35,330 bases of DNA from Caldilineales bacterium (GCA_024102915.1 JAGFJG010000145.1:1-35330); one strand, 5' to 3'. Shown: positions 7,282 through 16,671, counted from the first letter of the stretch. Translations and numbers: made by a program. The notes: a model not told the origin generated them from the sequence alone.

Positions 7282-9279
7282 CTACGTTTGATGGCTTTCC
7301 CTGTTCATCAAGCCCGTGATGAATCGAATGATCACAAAGAGCACAACCGCAACGATGATCAGTGTCAGACAGATCGCCGGTTGCAGTAATCGCCGCCAAA
7401 AAGGCATATCCCCATCGGACGATCCGCCTGAATTGTCATTACGGCCAGATTCTGGCGTCAGGGTCAACGAAGCCTCTACCGTGGCAGGCAGATCGGCTGT
7501 GGGTTCGAGTGTAAGGACAATCGCTTCAGGCGTCGGCGTCGTGATCACGGAACTAAATACGCCTGATGCGTCGATGGTGGCAAGCGCGTCCGCGTCGAGC
7601 AGATCGTCCACGGGCGGCACGCCATCGATCGTCCCCGAAATGATGATCGCTCCGGGGCTGGTTGCCGTAGCGACGAGATCATCCAATTCCGGATTACTGA
7701 CTTCGGGCGCAAAATCCTGCACGGGTGGTTGCGGCGTGGGGATGGGGGATGTGCCGCCGCCTGATCCGCTGCCGCCGCAAATGCTGAGTGTGACCTCATC
7801 GACATACATTCCGGCCGAACCGCTGCCTCCCTGGTTGAAGACATTGAAATAAATGATGATGGATCGGCCAAGATAGCGCGTCAGATCGATTTCTTCTTCC
7901 AACCATGTCTGATCGTTGCGGTTGACACGCCAGGGCACTTCCAGGGTGCGTCCCGAATTTGCGTCCAGGATGACCAATTCCTGGTAATCGCCGTATTCGA
8001 GGTCCGAGATCGTGTAATGGTGGAAGGTCAGGGTGGCGGTGCGCCAAGGGCCGCGTGGCAAAGCCGCCTTCTGGCGGACAGATGAATATGAATTGTAGTT
8101 TGGCTGGCTGGTATTTACTCGACCTAGAGCTGCCGAGCGGACGCCCGTAAAGTGCTGAGCGCCAGAATAGCCGCCCCGCAACACGGTCTTTCCAAAATAC
8201 CAGGACTGCCAATTCTCAAAACTCACATTCCGCAGACATTCCTTGCATTCGCCACCCGGCGATGGCGGGATGGATGTATAGGTGGGGACTGGGCCTGGCG
8301 TGTTTGTAATAACTATCCAGGTTGGCGTGGCCGTGGGCGTGCTAGTGACAAAGCTGAAAGTGGGTGTGGCGGTGATGACCCCCGGGGGGCTTGTAGGCGT
8401 CGGGGTGTTTGTTACGATGATCTGCGTGGGGGTCGGCGTATTGGTGACGACGATTGGCGTGGATGTGGCCGTCACGAATCCGGGGGTATGCGTGGGGGTG
8501 GGTGTGTTTGTCACGACGACGGGGGTGGATGTGGCGGTGACAAATCCGGGCATTTGTGTGGGAGTGGGCGTGTTTGTCACAACGATAGACGTGGGGGTCG
8601 CTGTGACGACTTCAGAGGTGGGGGTCGGCGTCGCTGTCACGAACTCTGTCGTGCTCGTGGGCGTCGAGGTCGGCCCGTCGTCAATGCAGAATCGCAGTCC
8701 GAGATTGTCGACGTACATCGCCGTTTTCCCGTCCGCGCCATTATTAAAGACATTGACATAGACGGTGATGGTTTGACCCATGAATTCGTTCAGGTCGAAC
8801 TGCAAGTCCTGCCAGGTCCCAGAATTGCTGACGCCGCTCCAAAGCTGCTTCAATGTGGCGCTGCCGGCAGCATCCAGGATGCGGATCTCTTGCAGATCAT
8901 TGCCATCGTAGGGTTGGCTCAGAGGAAATACCTTCACCCTTAACTTCAGTTCTACCCCGTTCGGCACCGTGACCTGCTGTCTCATCGAGGAGAAACTGTT
9001 TGCATTGGATCCGCTGGCAATGCCCAGGCGAGCGCTGCGCGTCGGGCTGACCGATTCCGCCGTTGAATAGCTTCCCGGCACTGCGGTAAAGCCGAATAAC
9101 CAGCCGCTGTTGCTCTCCATATCGCTGTTTTGCAGCAAGTTCGAACAACTGACCGCAGCATAGCTGGCGGTGGGCGCAAGCAGACCCAGGCCGGGGATGA
9201 CGACGGCCAGGGCCAGCAAGGCCGCCAGACAACATCGAACCCAAAATGAGCGGGAGAATCGCAAAGTCATCATTTTCAT
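7282..9279 (-). CDS. Secreted membrane-anchored protein with two beta-sandwich domains and a Thr/Pro linker
   Basis: About 665 residues from the chosen start. A basic N-terminus and hydrophobic core ([21 protein letters not shown]) ending near TASYAAV form a signal peptide. A first all-beta domain follows ([16 protein letters not shown] to [11 protein letters not shown]). Next is about 130 residues of Thr/Pro/Val repeats, then a second domain alignable with the first ([16 protein letters not shown] to [11 protein letters not shown]), a polar region and one C-terminal membrane helix ([20 protein letters not shown]) with a short charged tail. The domain pattern resembles carbohydrate-binding jelly rolls, but no binding residues can be assigned. 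The reading frame opens at 9387; the start at 9279 was chosen because it puts the signal peptide near the N-terminus. It is probably displayed on the cell surface. Confidence 0.85.
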   Translation of the reverse strand: MKMMTLRFSRSFWVRCCLAALLALAVVIPGLGLLAPTASYAAVSCSNLLQNSDMESNSGWLFGFTAVPGSYSTAESVSPTRSARLGIASGSNANSFSSMRQQVTVPNGVELKLRVKVFPLSQPYDGNDLQEIRILDAAGSATLKQLWSGVSNSGTWQDLQFDLNEFMGQTITVYVNVFNNGADGKTAMYVDNLGLRFCIDDGPTSTPTSTTEFVTATPTPTSEVVTATPTSIVVTNTPTPTQMPGFVTATSTPVVVTNTPTPTHTPGFVTATSTPIVVTNTPTPTQIIVTNTPTPTSPPGVITATPTFSFVTSTPTATPTWIVITNTPGPVPTYTSIPPSPGGECKECLRNVSFENWQSWYFGKTVLRGGYSGAQHFTGVRSAALGRVNTSQPNYNSYSSVRQKAALPRGPWRTATLTFHHYTISDLEYGDYQELVILDANSGRTLEVPWRVNRNDQTWLEEEIDLTRYLGRSIIIYFNVFNQGGSGSAGMYVDEVTLSICGGSGSGGGTSPIPTPQPPVQDFAPEVSNPELDDLVATATSPGAIIISGTIDGVPPVDDLLDADALATIDASGVFSSVITTPTPEAIVLTLEPTADLPATVEASLTLTPESGRNDNSGGSSDGDMPFWRRLLQPAICLTLIIVAVVLFVIIRFITGLMNRESHQT
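8290..8670 (-). repeat. Degenerate tandem repeats coding the Thr/Pro linker
   Basis: The DNA repeats with a unit of about 66 bases. The clearest pair encodes [20 protein letters not shown] and [20 protein letters not shown] back to back, with more decayed copies on both sides. This is typical of slippage- or recombination-grown linkers and is likely to vary in length between strains. Confidence 0.8.
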
Positions 9280-9415
9280 CGAGCGAAACGACTTATGGGC
9301 TTTCCGGCCGTAAATTGTGCAAGATTGAGATTTCACATTTTTCTCAGACAAATACGTCTTGAGATGTTTCCCAATAATCATTAACACATGGGGGGATAAG
9401 ATTTAACGTGCAGCT

Positions 9416-9445
9416 ATTTTACAGTATAACCCGAAAAACGGGCAA
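9416..9445 (-). promoter_or_regulatory. Candidate promoter of the two-domain surface protein gene
   Basis: Minus-strand TTGCCC (9445-9440) and TAAAAT (9421-9416) are 18 bases apart. This would give a leader of about 130 bases to the start at 9279. The -10 matches five of six consensus positions; the -35 is weak. Confidence 0.38.
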
Positions 9446-9747
9446 TTGCGTATTCTGGTTTGTCTCATGGAATGAGTTCACCTTGTCTCTTTCTCATCCG
9501 CTAGTTGCGCAGATTACGATTACGCAAACAAAACTGAGGAATCCGTTCGCCTACTGTATTTGATCTCGCTCAAAGCCGCCATGCCATAAGACGGACATTG
9601 GAATGTTTGGCGCTTTTACGTGAGCAGATTATTCGTCAGGGTGAACTGCTGCAAGCTGAGAAGCGGCGCTCATTGGATATTCAATTGCAGTCCCTCCCGA
9701 CGCACCGTGCTACCCTGCACAATGTCCCTGTCATCGATGACGGGGCA
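9446..9747. other. Gene-free stretch between divergent transcription units
   Basis: About 300 bases separating the divergent surface-protein and bc-complex promoters. A 65-codon plus-strand reading frame starts at 9598, but it has no recognisable motif and runs into the bc-complex promoter, so I do not call it. No hairpin with a T-tract or convincing repeat was seen in it. Confidence 0.5.
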
Positions 9748-9779
9748 AGACTCGCGAGAACAGTCGTTAGACTCGTGAG
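9748..9779 (+). promoter_or_regulatory. Twin operator-like direct repeats just upstream of the bc-complex promoter
   Basis: AGACTCGCGAG (9748-9758) and AGACTCGTGAG (9769-9779) are 11-base direct repeats that differ at one base. They are spaced 21 bases start to start, that is two helical turns, and end 12 bases before the -35 box. Each holds a palindromic core, CTCGCGAG or CTCGTGAG. The placement suits an activator binding cooperatively on one DNA face; the protein is unknown. Confidence 0.5.
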
Positions 9780-9791
9780 TTTTGTCACTTT

Positions 9792-9821
9792 TTGACACTG
9801 TTTTTTTGCACATGCTATACT
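9792..9821 (+). promoter_or_regulatory. Strong promoter of the Rieske/cytochrome b/cytochrome c operon
   Basis: A perfect TTGACA (9792-9797) is followed after 18 bases by TATACT (9816-9821), preceded by TGC as an extended -10. Transcription should start near 9828, leaving a leader of about 98 bases with two short hairpins (GCCTC/GAGGC at 9861-9878 is the clearer one). Confidence 0.72.
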
Positions 9822-9925
9822 TGAATCTCTGTAACCCCCGCTATTGGGGCGTTCTTATTTGCCTCAAAATAATGAGGCGGCAACTCGACCATCATCACCA
9901 AGAACATTGAGGGCGGCTGAATTTC

Positions 9926-10774
9926 ATGGCTGACATCGAAACGAAATCAACAGCGGAAATGACGAGGGAGGAACGGATCGCCGCTGCCAAAGCCAGAGCT
10001 GCAGCGAAGACTGCCGCAGCAGCGACTGAGACATCGGCAAAGTCTGCTGAAAAAGCGGACGAAAGCGGCGATGCGGAAGTTTCCGAGGCGGCACAGCGCT
10101 TTCAGACGCGCAAGACATCCGAAAAAGCTGGCGCCAGCCGCAAAGCGCGGGAAGCGGAACTTATGCAACGGGCTGTCACCGTATCGCCTCGCAGCGGCAT
10201 CGAGCAGCTTCCCCAGGCGGAAGCGCCTGAGAAGGACAGGCTGGCCGTCAACCGGCGCGAGTTTCTGACTTACGCCTGGGGCGGGGCGTTGGCGCTAATC
10301 GCTTTGCAGGGCGGCGTCGCCACACTCTGGTTTGCCTATCCGCGATTCAAGGCGGGCGAGTTTGGCGGCGTTTTCACCATGACCTCTATCCCGGCCGAAG
10401 GCGCCAAGCCCGACGATATGTTGGCTGGCAAGTTCTGGTGGTCGAACGCCTTTACGGGCGAGGGCATGATTGCGCTTTACAAGGTCTGCACCCATCTGGG
10501 CTGCCTGTACGAATGGAAGGACCAGACCGAGCGTTTTGAATGTCCCTGCCATGGTTCGAAATTCAATCAGGCTGGGCGTAACATCAAAGGCCCGGCTGCT
10601 CGTGACCTCGATCAGTTCGTGGTCGCGGTTGAAGACTCAACCGGCGCTGTGGTCGATGTGACGACCGAACTTCATCGTTACGTGACTGCGGGAGAGGGCT
10701 TGACTTACAAAGTTGATACGGGCCGCAAGATACTGGGTCGGCCCTCAGATCCAAGTCTTCACGTGGAGGCATAG
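9926..10774 (+). CDS. petC: Rieske [2Fe-2S] iron-sulfur subunit of a cytochrome bc-type complex
   Basis: A 282-residue quinol oxidase subunit that takes one electron from quinol at the Qo site and passes it to cytochrome c. Residues 1-105 form a long charged Ala/Lys/Glu-rich cytosolic extension, unusual for the family. NRREFL at 109-114 is a twin-arginine-type motif directly before the membrane anchor (about 115-139), so Tat-dependent insertion is likely. The cluster ligands are in CTHLGC (Cys188, His190) and CPCHG (Cys206, His209), with Cys193 and Cys208 as the disulfide pair. The start is set by the promoter about 100 bases upstream and a GAGGG-type sequence. Cytochrome b begins two bases after its stop. 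Confidence 0.95.
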   Translation: MADIETKSTAEMTREERIAAAKARAAAKTAAAATETSAKSAEKADESGDAEVSEAAQRFQTRKTSEKAGASRKAREAELMQRAVTVSPRSGIEQLPQAEAPEKDRLAVNRREFLTYAWGGALALIALQGGVATLWFAYPRFKAGEFGGVFTMTSIPAEGAKPDDMLAGKFWWSNAFTGEGMIALYKVCTHLGCLYEWKDQTERFECPCHGSKFNQAGRNIKGPAARDLDQFVVAVEDSTGAVVDVTTELHRYVTAGEGLTYKVDTGRKILGRPSDPSLHVEA

Positions 10775-10776
10775 CC

Positions 10777-12393
10777 ATGAGTGCAGTTCCAGGCGCAAAA
10801 GGCCGCGGCCTACGCGGTGCAGTTTCAGACAAAGCTGACGAAACCTTTACTCGCGTCACTGCCGGCATTCCCTGGCGCGATTTCCGCAAGATGTTGCGCG
10901 GCGACGACCCGGAGCGGCCCAATCCGCGACTAAAGCCGCACTCCGAGTCTTTCTGGCTTCATATCAAACCCACATATTATCACGAATCCGTGACCAAGAT
11001 CGGACACACGTTCCGCCTTGGCATTCTCAGCACTTACCTTTTCGTAGTCGAGATCATCACGGGACTCATTCTCATGATCTGGTACGCGCCGACCCCTGAG
11101 CGCGCGTATGTGGATATGGTCCGTATCCTGTCCAATGTGCCCATGGGTCAGTTGATGCGAGACGTTCATCGCCTGGCCGCAGAAGCGATGGTGATCATAG
11201 TCGTGCTGCACATGTTCAGGACGTTTCTGACCGGGTCGTACAAGAAACCACGGCAGTTTACATGGGTGACGGGTGTGATCCTGTTGATCGCCACTCTGTT
11301 CCTCAGCTTTTCCGGTTACCTGCTGCCCTGGGACCAACTCGCGTTTTGGGCGGTGACGATCGGCACAAGCATGGTGGAAGCGAGCCCAACGCCACCTGGC
11401 CTGGGATTCGTGGGCACGGCGCTGTTCAATGAGCCGAATTGGGTGGGCCAATTTATCAACCTGTTGCTGCGTGGCGCGCCGGACATTGGCGCCGGGGGTT
11501 TGCTCCGTTTCTACCTACTGCACGTCTTCGTCCTGCCGCTGATCGTGATCTTCTTCTTCTTCATCCATTACTACAAGGTCGTGCATTTCGGCATCTCTCT
11601 GCCGGCCTCGGAAGAGGAAGTTGGTCAGGATACCGCCAACCGCGTTCCCGCCGACAAGCGCCGCTACTATCTCATGGATGTCGCCATTGATGAGATTGCT
11701 CTGATCGGCCTGGTCACATTCATCCTGATCGCCATGTCGGCTTTCTTCTATGATGCGGCGTTGGAACACGTGGCCAACCCTGGCAAGACGCCCCTACATA
11801 CGACGGCGCCCTGGTATTTCTTCTGGCTCCAGGGGTTGCTCAAGATCGGCGACAAGATATTCTGGGGGTTGGTCGTGCCCGGCATCTTAATCGTGCTGAC
11901 CTTCATCCTCCCATACATTGACTACAATCCCAGCCGTCGCGGCAAAGATAGACGCATCGCCCTGGCAGCCGGGTTCTTCTTCGCCTCCTCTATCATGGTG
12001 CTTTCCTATATGGGCTTGCCGCTCTACGCTGTGGAATCGCCGCCGGCGGAGGAGGTTGTGCAGGAATTCATGCCGGAAGAGGGCGTGGGGCCAGTGCGCG
12101 AAATCCCCTGGTCCGACATCGAGATAGGCAACTACTGTACCGACAAGTTCGTCGGCAGTACTCCGCTATCTGAATTTGAACGCGTCCTCCTCGATTTTCA
12201 TGAGCGAATCGCCTCTGATGAAGGTTTGGCCAATGGCGTTGGTTGTATCAAGGTCGAAGCGACGCAACCGAACTTGAAACGCATCAGCTTCCAAATCGAT
12301 TACGACGATCAGTTGGAAGGCGTTCGCAAACAATTCATCAAAGCCTTCTACTTACACGAAAGCTCCTTATACTGGGAACCATTCCAGTTCTAG
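10777..12393 (+). CDS. petB: Cytochrome b of a bc complex, b6-type haem spacing, fused b6 plus subunit IV with soluble C-terminal extension
   Basis: A 538-residue integral membrane protein carrying the two b haems and both quinone sites. Haem ligands are His131/His145 and His249/His264. The last pair has 14 intervening residues, as in cytochrome b6 rather than mitochondrial cytochrome b. The subunit-IV part is fused in the same chain. Its Qo-site loop reads APWY (344-347) where PEWY is usual; I recall APWYF-type loops from other non-proteobacterial bc complexes. After the last membrane helix (about 395-417) there is a soluble tail of about 120 residues with two cysteines (in NYCTDKF and GVGCIKV) and no known domain. 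The start is two bases after the Rieske stop, so the two are translationally coupled. Confidence 0.95.
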   Translation: MSAVPGAKGRGLRGAVSDKADETFTRVTAGIPWRDFRKMLRGDDPERPNPRLKPHSESFWLHIKPTYYHESVTKIGHTFRLGILSTYLFVVEIITGLILMIWYAPTPERAYVDMVRILSNVPMGQLMRDVHRLAAEAMVIIVVLHMFRTFLTGSYKKPRQFTWVTGVILLIATLFLSFSGYLLPWDQLAFWAVTIGTSMVEASPTPPGLGFVGTALFNEPNWVGQFINLLLRGAPDIGAGGLLRFYLLHVFVLPLIVIFFFFIHYYKVVHFGISLPASEEEVGQDTANRVPADKRRYYLMDVAIDEIALIGLVTFILIAMSAFFYDAALEHVANPGKTPLHTTAPWYFFWLQGLLKIGDKIFWGLVVPGILIVLTFILPYIDYNPSRRGKDRRIALAAGFFFASSIMVLSYMGLPLYAVESPPAEEVVQEFMPEEGVGPVREIPWSDIEIGNYCTDKFVGSTPLSEFERVLLDFHERIASDEGLANGVGCIKVEATQPNLKRISFQIDYDDQLEGVRKQFIKAFYLHESSLYWEPFQF

Positions 12394-12414
12394 AGCATCC
12401 GGGAGACCAGAGTT

Positions 12415-13566
12415 ATGTATGGTATTTCGCGGCTTATTCTGGCCACGGCGGCATTGGTGGGGATGCTCGTAATCCTGCTCTACTATGGCGCCGTTGAAAA
12501 TAATCGCATGGACACCTACGCCGCCAATTTTACTGGCCGCGACATTGAAGTGGGCGCTGACATCTATTACCAGGCCTGCGCTTCATGTCATGGCGCCAAC
12601 GGCGAAGGTCTGGTTGGTCCTGCCCTGAACTCGGCTGATTTACTCGTCAATGCCGAAGGGCAAACTCGTCCGCCTCGACTGATTGAGAGAGGTTGGTCGG
12701 GTGATTTGCGCAGTTATATCGAGGGTACAGTCACCTACGGGCGTGTGGGCACAGTCATGCCTGCCTGGGGTACGGCTGCAGGCGGCCCATACCGGCCCGA
12801 TCAGATTCATGCAGTGGCTAGTTTCATCATGAACTGGGGCGAAGACCCCGGCAAGAAATGGGGCGGCGCAGAGGACAGAATCGCCATCGGCGGCGTGCAG
12901 CCTGTGCAACCCGTTTCGCAGGCGATTGCTGAAGCGCCGCCGCGCGACGTGCAGAGCGCAGCGCTGGGCCGTTACATGTTCCAGGGTCCGGCCGGTTGCG
13001 CCGAGTGCCATACCTTTGATGGGGCGACCGGGACGGTCGGTCCCAATTTGACAGGCGTGGTTGAGCAATTCGGTCGGGACTATGTTTACCAATCGATCAT
13101 CAACCCCGAATCATTCGGTTCGGGCGGACACGCGGTAGGCAATATGCCCGTCGGTTTCGGGTTCACGATGACCGAAGTCGAGATCCAGTCCATCATCGAC
13201 TATCTGGAGAATCCGGGCGCCGCTGGCGATGCCACAGGCGCCACACCGGCGACGCAGCCTGAAGGGCCGTTAGGGCCTGAAAATGGTCGAGCCCTCGCCC
13301 AGGGTAACGCCTGTCTGGGCTGTCATTCCACGGATGGCAGTGTCCTGGTCGGCCCCACATGGCAAGGGCTGTATGGCAGCACCACCGAATTCGAGGATGG
13401 CACAACCGCCGTGGCTGACGACGCGTACCTGCATGAGTCGATTGTCAACCCGACAGCGCGTATCGTAAAAGGGTTTTCGCCTTTAATGCCTCAAACCTAC
13501 GGCGATTCGTTAACCGAGGATCAGATCACCGACATCATTTCCTACATCCAAACGCTGGCCCAATAG
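12415..13566 (+). CDS. Membrane-anchored three-haem cytochrome c, electron acceptor of the bc complex
   Basis: A 383-residue protein with an N-terminal membrane anchor (about 5-24) and three consecutive cytochrome c domains. The haem sites are CASCH (55-59), CAECH (195-199) and CLGCH (300-304). Likely axial Met ligands are in VMPAW (Met115), NMPVG (Met244) and LMPQ (Met358). The third domain (GPTWQGLYGS to IISYIQTLAQ) resembles the cytochrome c domain fused to cytochrome oxidase subunit II. In role it should replace cytochrome c1 and a mobile carrier, moving electrons from the Rieske centre towards an oxidase. It starts 21 bases after cytochrome b and ends just before the operon terminator. 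Ordinary class I cytochromes c carry one haem, so the triple fusion is notable. Confidence 0.93.
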   Translation: MYGISRLILATAALVGMLVILLYYGAVENNRMDTYAANFTGRDIEVGADIYYQACASCHGANGEGLVGPALNSADLLVNAEGQTRPPRLIERGWSGDLRSYIEGTVTYGRVGTVMPAWGTAAGGPYRPDQIHAVASFIMNWGEDPGKKWGGAEDRIAIGGVQPVQPVSQAIAEAPPRDVQSAALGRYMFQGPAGCAECHTFDGATGTVGPNLTGVVEQFGRDYVYQSIINPESFGSGGHAVGNMPVGFGFTMTEVEIQSIIDYLENPGAAGDATGATPATQPEGPLGPENGRALAQGNACLGCHSTDGSVLVGPTWQGLYGSTTEFEDGTTAVADDAYLHESIVNPTARIVKGFSPLMPQTYGDSLTEDQITDIISYIQTLAQ

Positions 13567-13596
13567 ATTCTCGACCAGCCCAGATCCCTGATCACA

Positions 13597-13624
13597 ACGC
13601 CCCTCTAATCGGAGGGGCGTTTTT
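13597..13624 (+). terminator. Intrinsic terminator of the bc-complex operon
   Basis: ACGCCCCTC pairs perfectly with GAGGGGCGT (9 bp, 6-base loop) and is followed by TTTTGTT. It is 30 bases past the cytochrome c stop. The stop codon of the converging membrane-protein gene (13605-13607) spans the stem-loop boundary, so the hairpin is shared by both transcripts. Confidence 0.85.
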
Positions 13625-16043
13625 GTTGTCCTCGTCCCGCTAAGGCAATGCCCGCCAGTGCCAAAATCAGTACAACGGCAGCGATGATCAAGCCCGCAAC
13701 AAATTGGTTCGACCGAAAACGCATTGAGATTTCGTGCTGACCTGGAGGCAACTGCACGGCCTGCCAGACGCTGTCCGCCCGTAGCACCGGCTGCCAGGGG
13801 CCATCATCGACGCGGGCCTGCCAGCCGGGATACCAGGTCTGCGCCACCAGCAAGGTGCCCGGTTCAGATGATTCCGTGCGGATCAGCACATCGTTCGTGT
13901 TCCATGCCAGGATTTCGGCTTCACCGCCCGCGCCACTCTGGGCCTCACCGCTTTCCAGAACGACGACCCGCAAAGGCATGAATCCGGCATCTCGAATCGT
14001 ACCCTGGGCGGCGCTCAGATCGGGCACAGGAGTCGCCTGGCCCAACAACAGTGCGCGAGGCTGGACGCGACGATTGCGATAGACGTTCAGTTCGGGGTCG
14101 CCGTCAAAGGCGAGTTCCCATGCGTCCCAATCCAGTTCCACATCCTTGCGGCCAAGCAGATATTTTACATTCAACAGCGCATACAGATCGCTGCTGCGGC
14201 TGCCCGTGCTTTCCCAGAAAGCCTCGTAGTGCGCCAGAGTCAGCGGATTCACCACGCCCCAGACGTCATCCAGCCCATGCACCATCGCCGTGTCGGGCTG
14301 CCAGAGCGCATCGATATCGGTGCGGGCATCGATGCGATAGAGGTCGGGATCAGAGGCAAGGAATTGGATGACTGCATCTCGATTGTAGTTGGCGGCGGGG
14401 TCCTGTTCAGAGATATCTTCGTACGCGCCCAATGAGGCCAGATCGATAAAGAGAAGGAGAATGGCCAGGCCGGCGAAAAGTCCGGGCTTGACCCATTCGC
14501 GCCGACGGGCGAAAAGCAAGCTCAGGCTGGCCAGATAGAGCAGCGCGAATCCAACCAGGGCAATCGCCCCGACGCTGGCCCGCAAGTGCAGCCCCGCTTC
14601 AGCGGTTTGGGTGAGGATCAGGATCGCATAAATAACCGGCAGCCCGATGGCGACGATCAGCACCAACAGCCAGCCCATCACCCGCCATACCTGATCGAAA
14701 ATGCGACGGCTCTGGGCTGTCCACTGCGCCATCATCGCCTGCAAGCCCCGTGCGGCCAGCAATGCGACCGCCAGATCAAAAAGGAAGATGAACCTTGCCG
14801 GCGCTCGCAACTGGTCGAGTCCGGGCAGCAGCCAGGTGAACCAGCCGTGCACGATGCTATAGACGCCCAGGCTAAACGCCAGGGAAACGCTCGCCAAGCC
14901 GATCAGCAGCCAGGTCAGGCGATCTCGGCGCAGCGCTACGCCCATCACCGCCAGCGCCAGGGTGAGGATGCCGATGTACCCGACTTCGACCCGCGGCCAC
15001 AATCCCCAGTGCAGCATTGGCCCCCTGCCGAAGAAATTGGGGATGATCAGGCCGATGAGTTGGGCGGGCGACAGGGAAAAACCGACCGCCTGGGCATAGC
15101 TCCAATCGGTCCGTGCGCTGAGCGCCGAAGCCTGAAGGCCAGGAAGCAGGATGGGCGACATAATGCCGATGGCGATGACCGTCGGCACGGCAATCGCCTT
15201 GAGCGCCGGACGCCAAAGTTCGCCAAAACGATCTCGATTGATTAGCAGCCACAACCCCACCCACAGGGCCACGGTCATCAGGCTGAACAACGTCATTTGC
15301 ACATGCCCGGCCAAAGTGCCAATCCCCAGCGCCAATCCTGCCCCCAGCGCCGGTCGCCAGCCGCCCTGTTCGAGGGTGCGATGCACGCCCAGCAGCGCCA
15401 GTGGCAGCCAACTCAGCACGGCAATGAGATTGAGATTGCCGAAGTGGACGATGAAAACATCGCTGAACATAAAGGCGATGGCGGCGAAAACTGCCGCCGC
15501 TCGGCCAATTCTCAGCCCGCGCGCCAGGAAATAACCCCCGACGCCCGCCCACCAAACATGGAGCATCGCCAGCGCCTGCATGTCGCGGTAGACCAGCGTT
15601 GGTCCGACGAGAAAGCGCAACAGATGCGGTGGATAGAGAATGCCGGACTGCACTTCCCCCACGAAAGGCGTGCCGCTATAGAGATGCGGATTCCACAGCG
15701 GCCAGACTCCCTCGCGCAGGCTGCTCTGAATGAAATGATAGGTGGGGTACAGGAAACTGCCCAGGTCGCCGCCATCGGCAGGGGCAAAGACGTCGCCGCT
15801 GACAATTCGCCAATAGAAGGCGACGGTCAGCAAGACCAGCAGGCCCGGGACCAGGGCATCGGGCAGATACGAACGATGCCGCCAGATCACCCAGAGTACG
15901 ATCAGGCCATAGATGAGACAGAGCGCCACAAACATGAGGGCATGATAGCGCAGGGATGGCTGCGCTGAAAAGCTGAAGTTGCACTGAGAAAACCTGTATT
16001 GCGCCGGCGCAGCGTCGTCATTTTTGCCGACATTGCAACGCAT
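13605..16043 (-). CDS. YfhO-family polytopic membrane protein
   Basis: Up to 812 residues with about a dozen hydrophobic helices and a C-terminal extracytoplasmic domain. The N-terminal loop after the first helices has DVFAPADGGDLGSFLYP and LWNPHLYSGTPFVGEVQSG, the acidic, Trp/Pro-rich first loop typical of YfhO and other GT-C-like proteins that use lipid-linked sugars. The C-terminus carries TWYPGWQARVDDGPW then LPPGQHEISMRF, a module also present in the two proteins at 20882-24486. By family analogy it may glycosylate cell-wall polymers outside the membrane; the substrate is unknown. An internal Met at 15935, directly before the first membrane helix, is an alternative start because the first 36 residues look unlike the family. 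Confidence 0.83.
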   Translation of the reverse strand: MRCNVGKNDDAAPAQYRFSQCNFSFSAQPSLRYHALMFVALCLIYGLIVLWVIWRHRSYLPDALVPGLLVLLTVAFYWRIVSGDVFAPADGGDLGSFLYPTYHFIQSSLREGVWPLWNPHLYSGTPFVGEVQSGILYPPHLLRFLVGPTLVYRDMQALAMLHVWWAGVGGYFLARGLRIGRAAAVFAAIAFMFSDVFIVHFGNLNLIAVLSWLPLALLGVHRTLEQGGWRPALGAGLALGIGTLAGHVQMTLFSLMTVALWVGLWLLINRDRFGELWRPALKAIAVPTVIAIGIMSPILLPGLQASALSARTDWSYAQAVGFSLSPAQLIGLIIPNFFGRGPMLHWGLWPRVEVGYIGILTLALAVMGVALRRDRLTWLLIGLASVSLAFSLGVYSIVHGWFTWLLPGLDQLRAPARFIFLFDLAVALLAARGLQAMMAQWTAQSRRIFDQVWRVMGWLLVLIVAIGLPVIYAILILTQTAEAGLHLRASVGAIALVGFALLYLASLSLLFARRREWVKPGLFAGLAILLLFIDLASLGAYEDISEQDPAANYNRDAVIQFLASDPDLYRIDARTDIDALWQPDTAMVHGLDDVWGVVNPLTLAHYEAFWESTGSRSSDLYALLNVKYLLGRKDVELDWDAWELAFDGDPELNVYRNRRVQPRALLLGQATPVPDLSAAQGTIRDAGFMPLRVVVLESGEAQSGAGGEAEILAWNTNDVLIRTESSEPGTLLVAQTWYPGWQARVDDGPWQPVLRADSVWQAVQLPPGQHEISMRFRSNQFVAGLIIAAVVLILALAGIALAGRGQQKRPSD

Positions 16044-16098
16044 GAGGCTGTCCGGAATCGAGACATCGTTATTTGATTAAAATTTCATGAAAAAATGA

Positions 16099-16127
16099 TT
16101 GACATATTCCAATCAAGATGCTATGAT
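16099..16127 (+). promoter_or_regulatory. Near-consensus promoter upstream of a small unknown ORF
   Basis: Perfect TTGACA (16099-16104), 17-base spacer, TATGAT (16122-16127) with TGC before it as an extended -10. Transcription should start near 16134, giving a 165-base leader before the ORF at 16299. It is one of the best promoters in the window and lies in an AT-rich stretch. Confidence 0.68.
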
Positions 16128-16298
16128 TTGCATGTAAACCTTAAAAATCGTATCCGTTTGATCGATTTGGCCTCAGATTCTTTGAGACATTATTGAATCA
16201 CCTGCGTTTTGGGTTGACAGACGCAGTGAAGATCAATCGAGTTGTTTCCAGATAGAAACGGATACCCAGGCCCTTCCCCCACGATAAAGGTTCGATCG

Positions 16299-16559
16299 AT
16301 GCTTCCCCCCATCGATTACGCGTCTCGCTATTCCCTCCTTGTTCTACGAACGCGTCGAACGTTGGCCTTATTTTTGCTTCACGAGGCGAGCGAAGCCGGC
16401 GGTGATCCGCATGTAGTGGCGCGGGCGGCGAGGGAAATTGATGAAGCGGAAATCTGCATTCAGCAAGGCGAATTAGATATTGCTATGCGTTTCTATGATT
16501 GCGCCTGGGAGAACGCCCGGCAGGCGCTGCAAGCAGTGCCGACAGTGATAAGCGGTTAG
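16299..16559 (+). CDS. Small helical protein of unknown function
   Basis: An 86-residue reading frame with no family I recognise. It is predicted to be largely helical: an Arg/Leu-rich first helix (YSLLVLRTRRTLALFLLHEASEA), an acidic second helix (ARAAREIDEAEICIQQGE) and a third with aromatic residues (AMRFYDCAWENARQAL). There is no signal peptide or metal motif. The ATG at 16299 was preferred over 16242 because AAAGG lies 7-8 bases before it. Support for a real gene comes from the strong promoter at 16099 and from its isolated position, where it shadows no other gene. It could instead be an accidental frame in a transcribed regulatory RNA. Confidence 0.5.
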   Translation: MLPPIDYASRYSLLVLRTRRTLALFLLHEASEAGGDPHVVARAAREIDEAEICIQQGELDIAMRFYDCAWENARQALQAVPTVISG

Positions 16560-16671
16560 GATGGAACAGTCGCCGTGTTCCTGCAGATGCGATTTTCCAT
16601 GGGTTTATGCTCCCCATAATAGCCTGTGAAATTTAATAAACTAGCGTCAATTATATTCCCCCTTCCCCCCA

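Noticed and set aside
8152..8943. Plus-strand Gly/Cys/Arg- and Val/Gly-rich frames across the linker region
   Set aside because: They are the complement of the Thr/Pro-coding repeats of the minus-strand surface protein; repeats keep alternative frames open.
9598..9795. A 65-codon plus-strand frame upstream of the Rieske gene
   Set aside because: It runs through the operator-like repeats into the -35 box of a strong promoter and matches no family.
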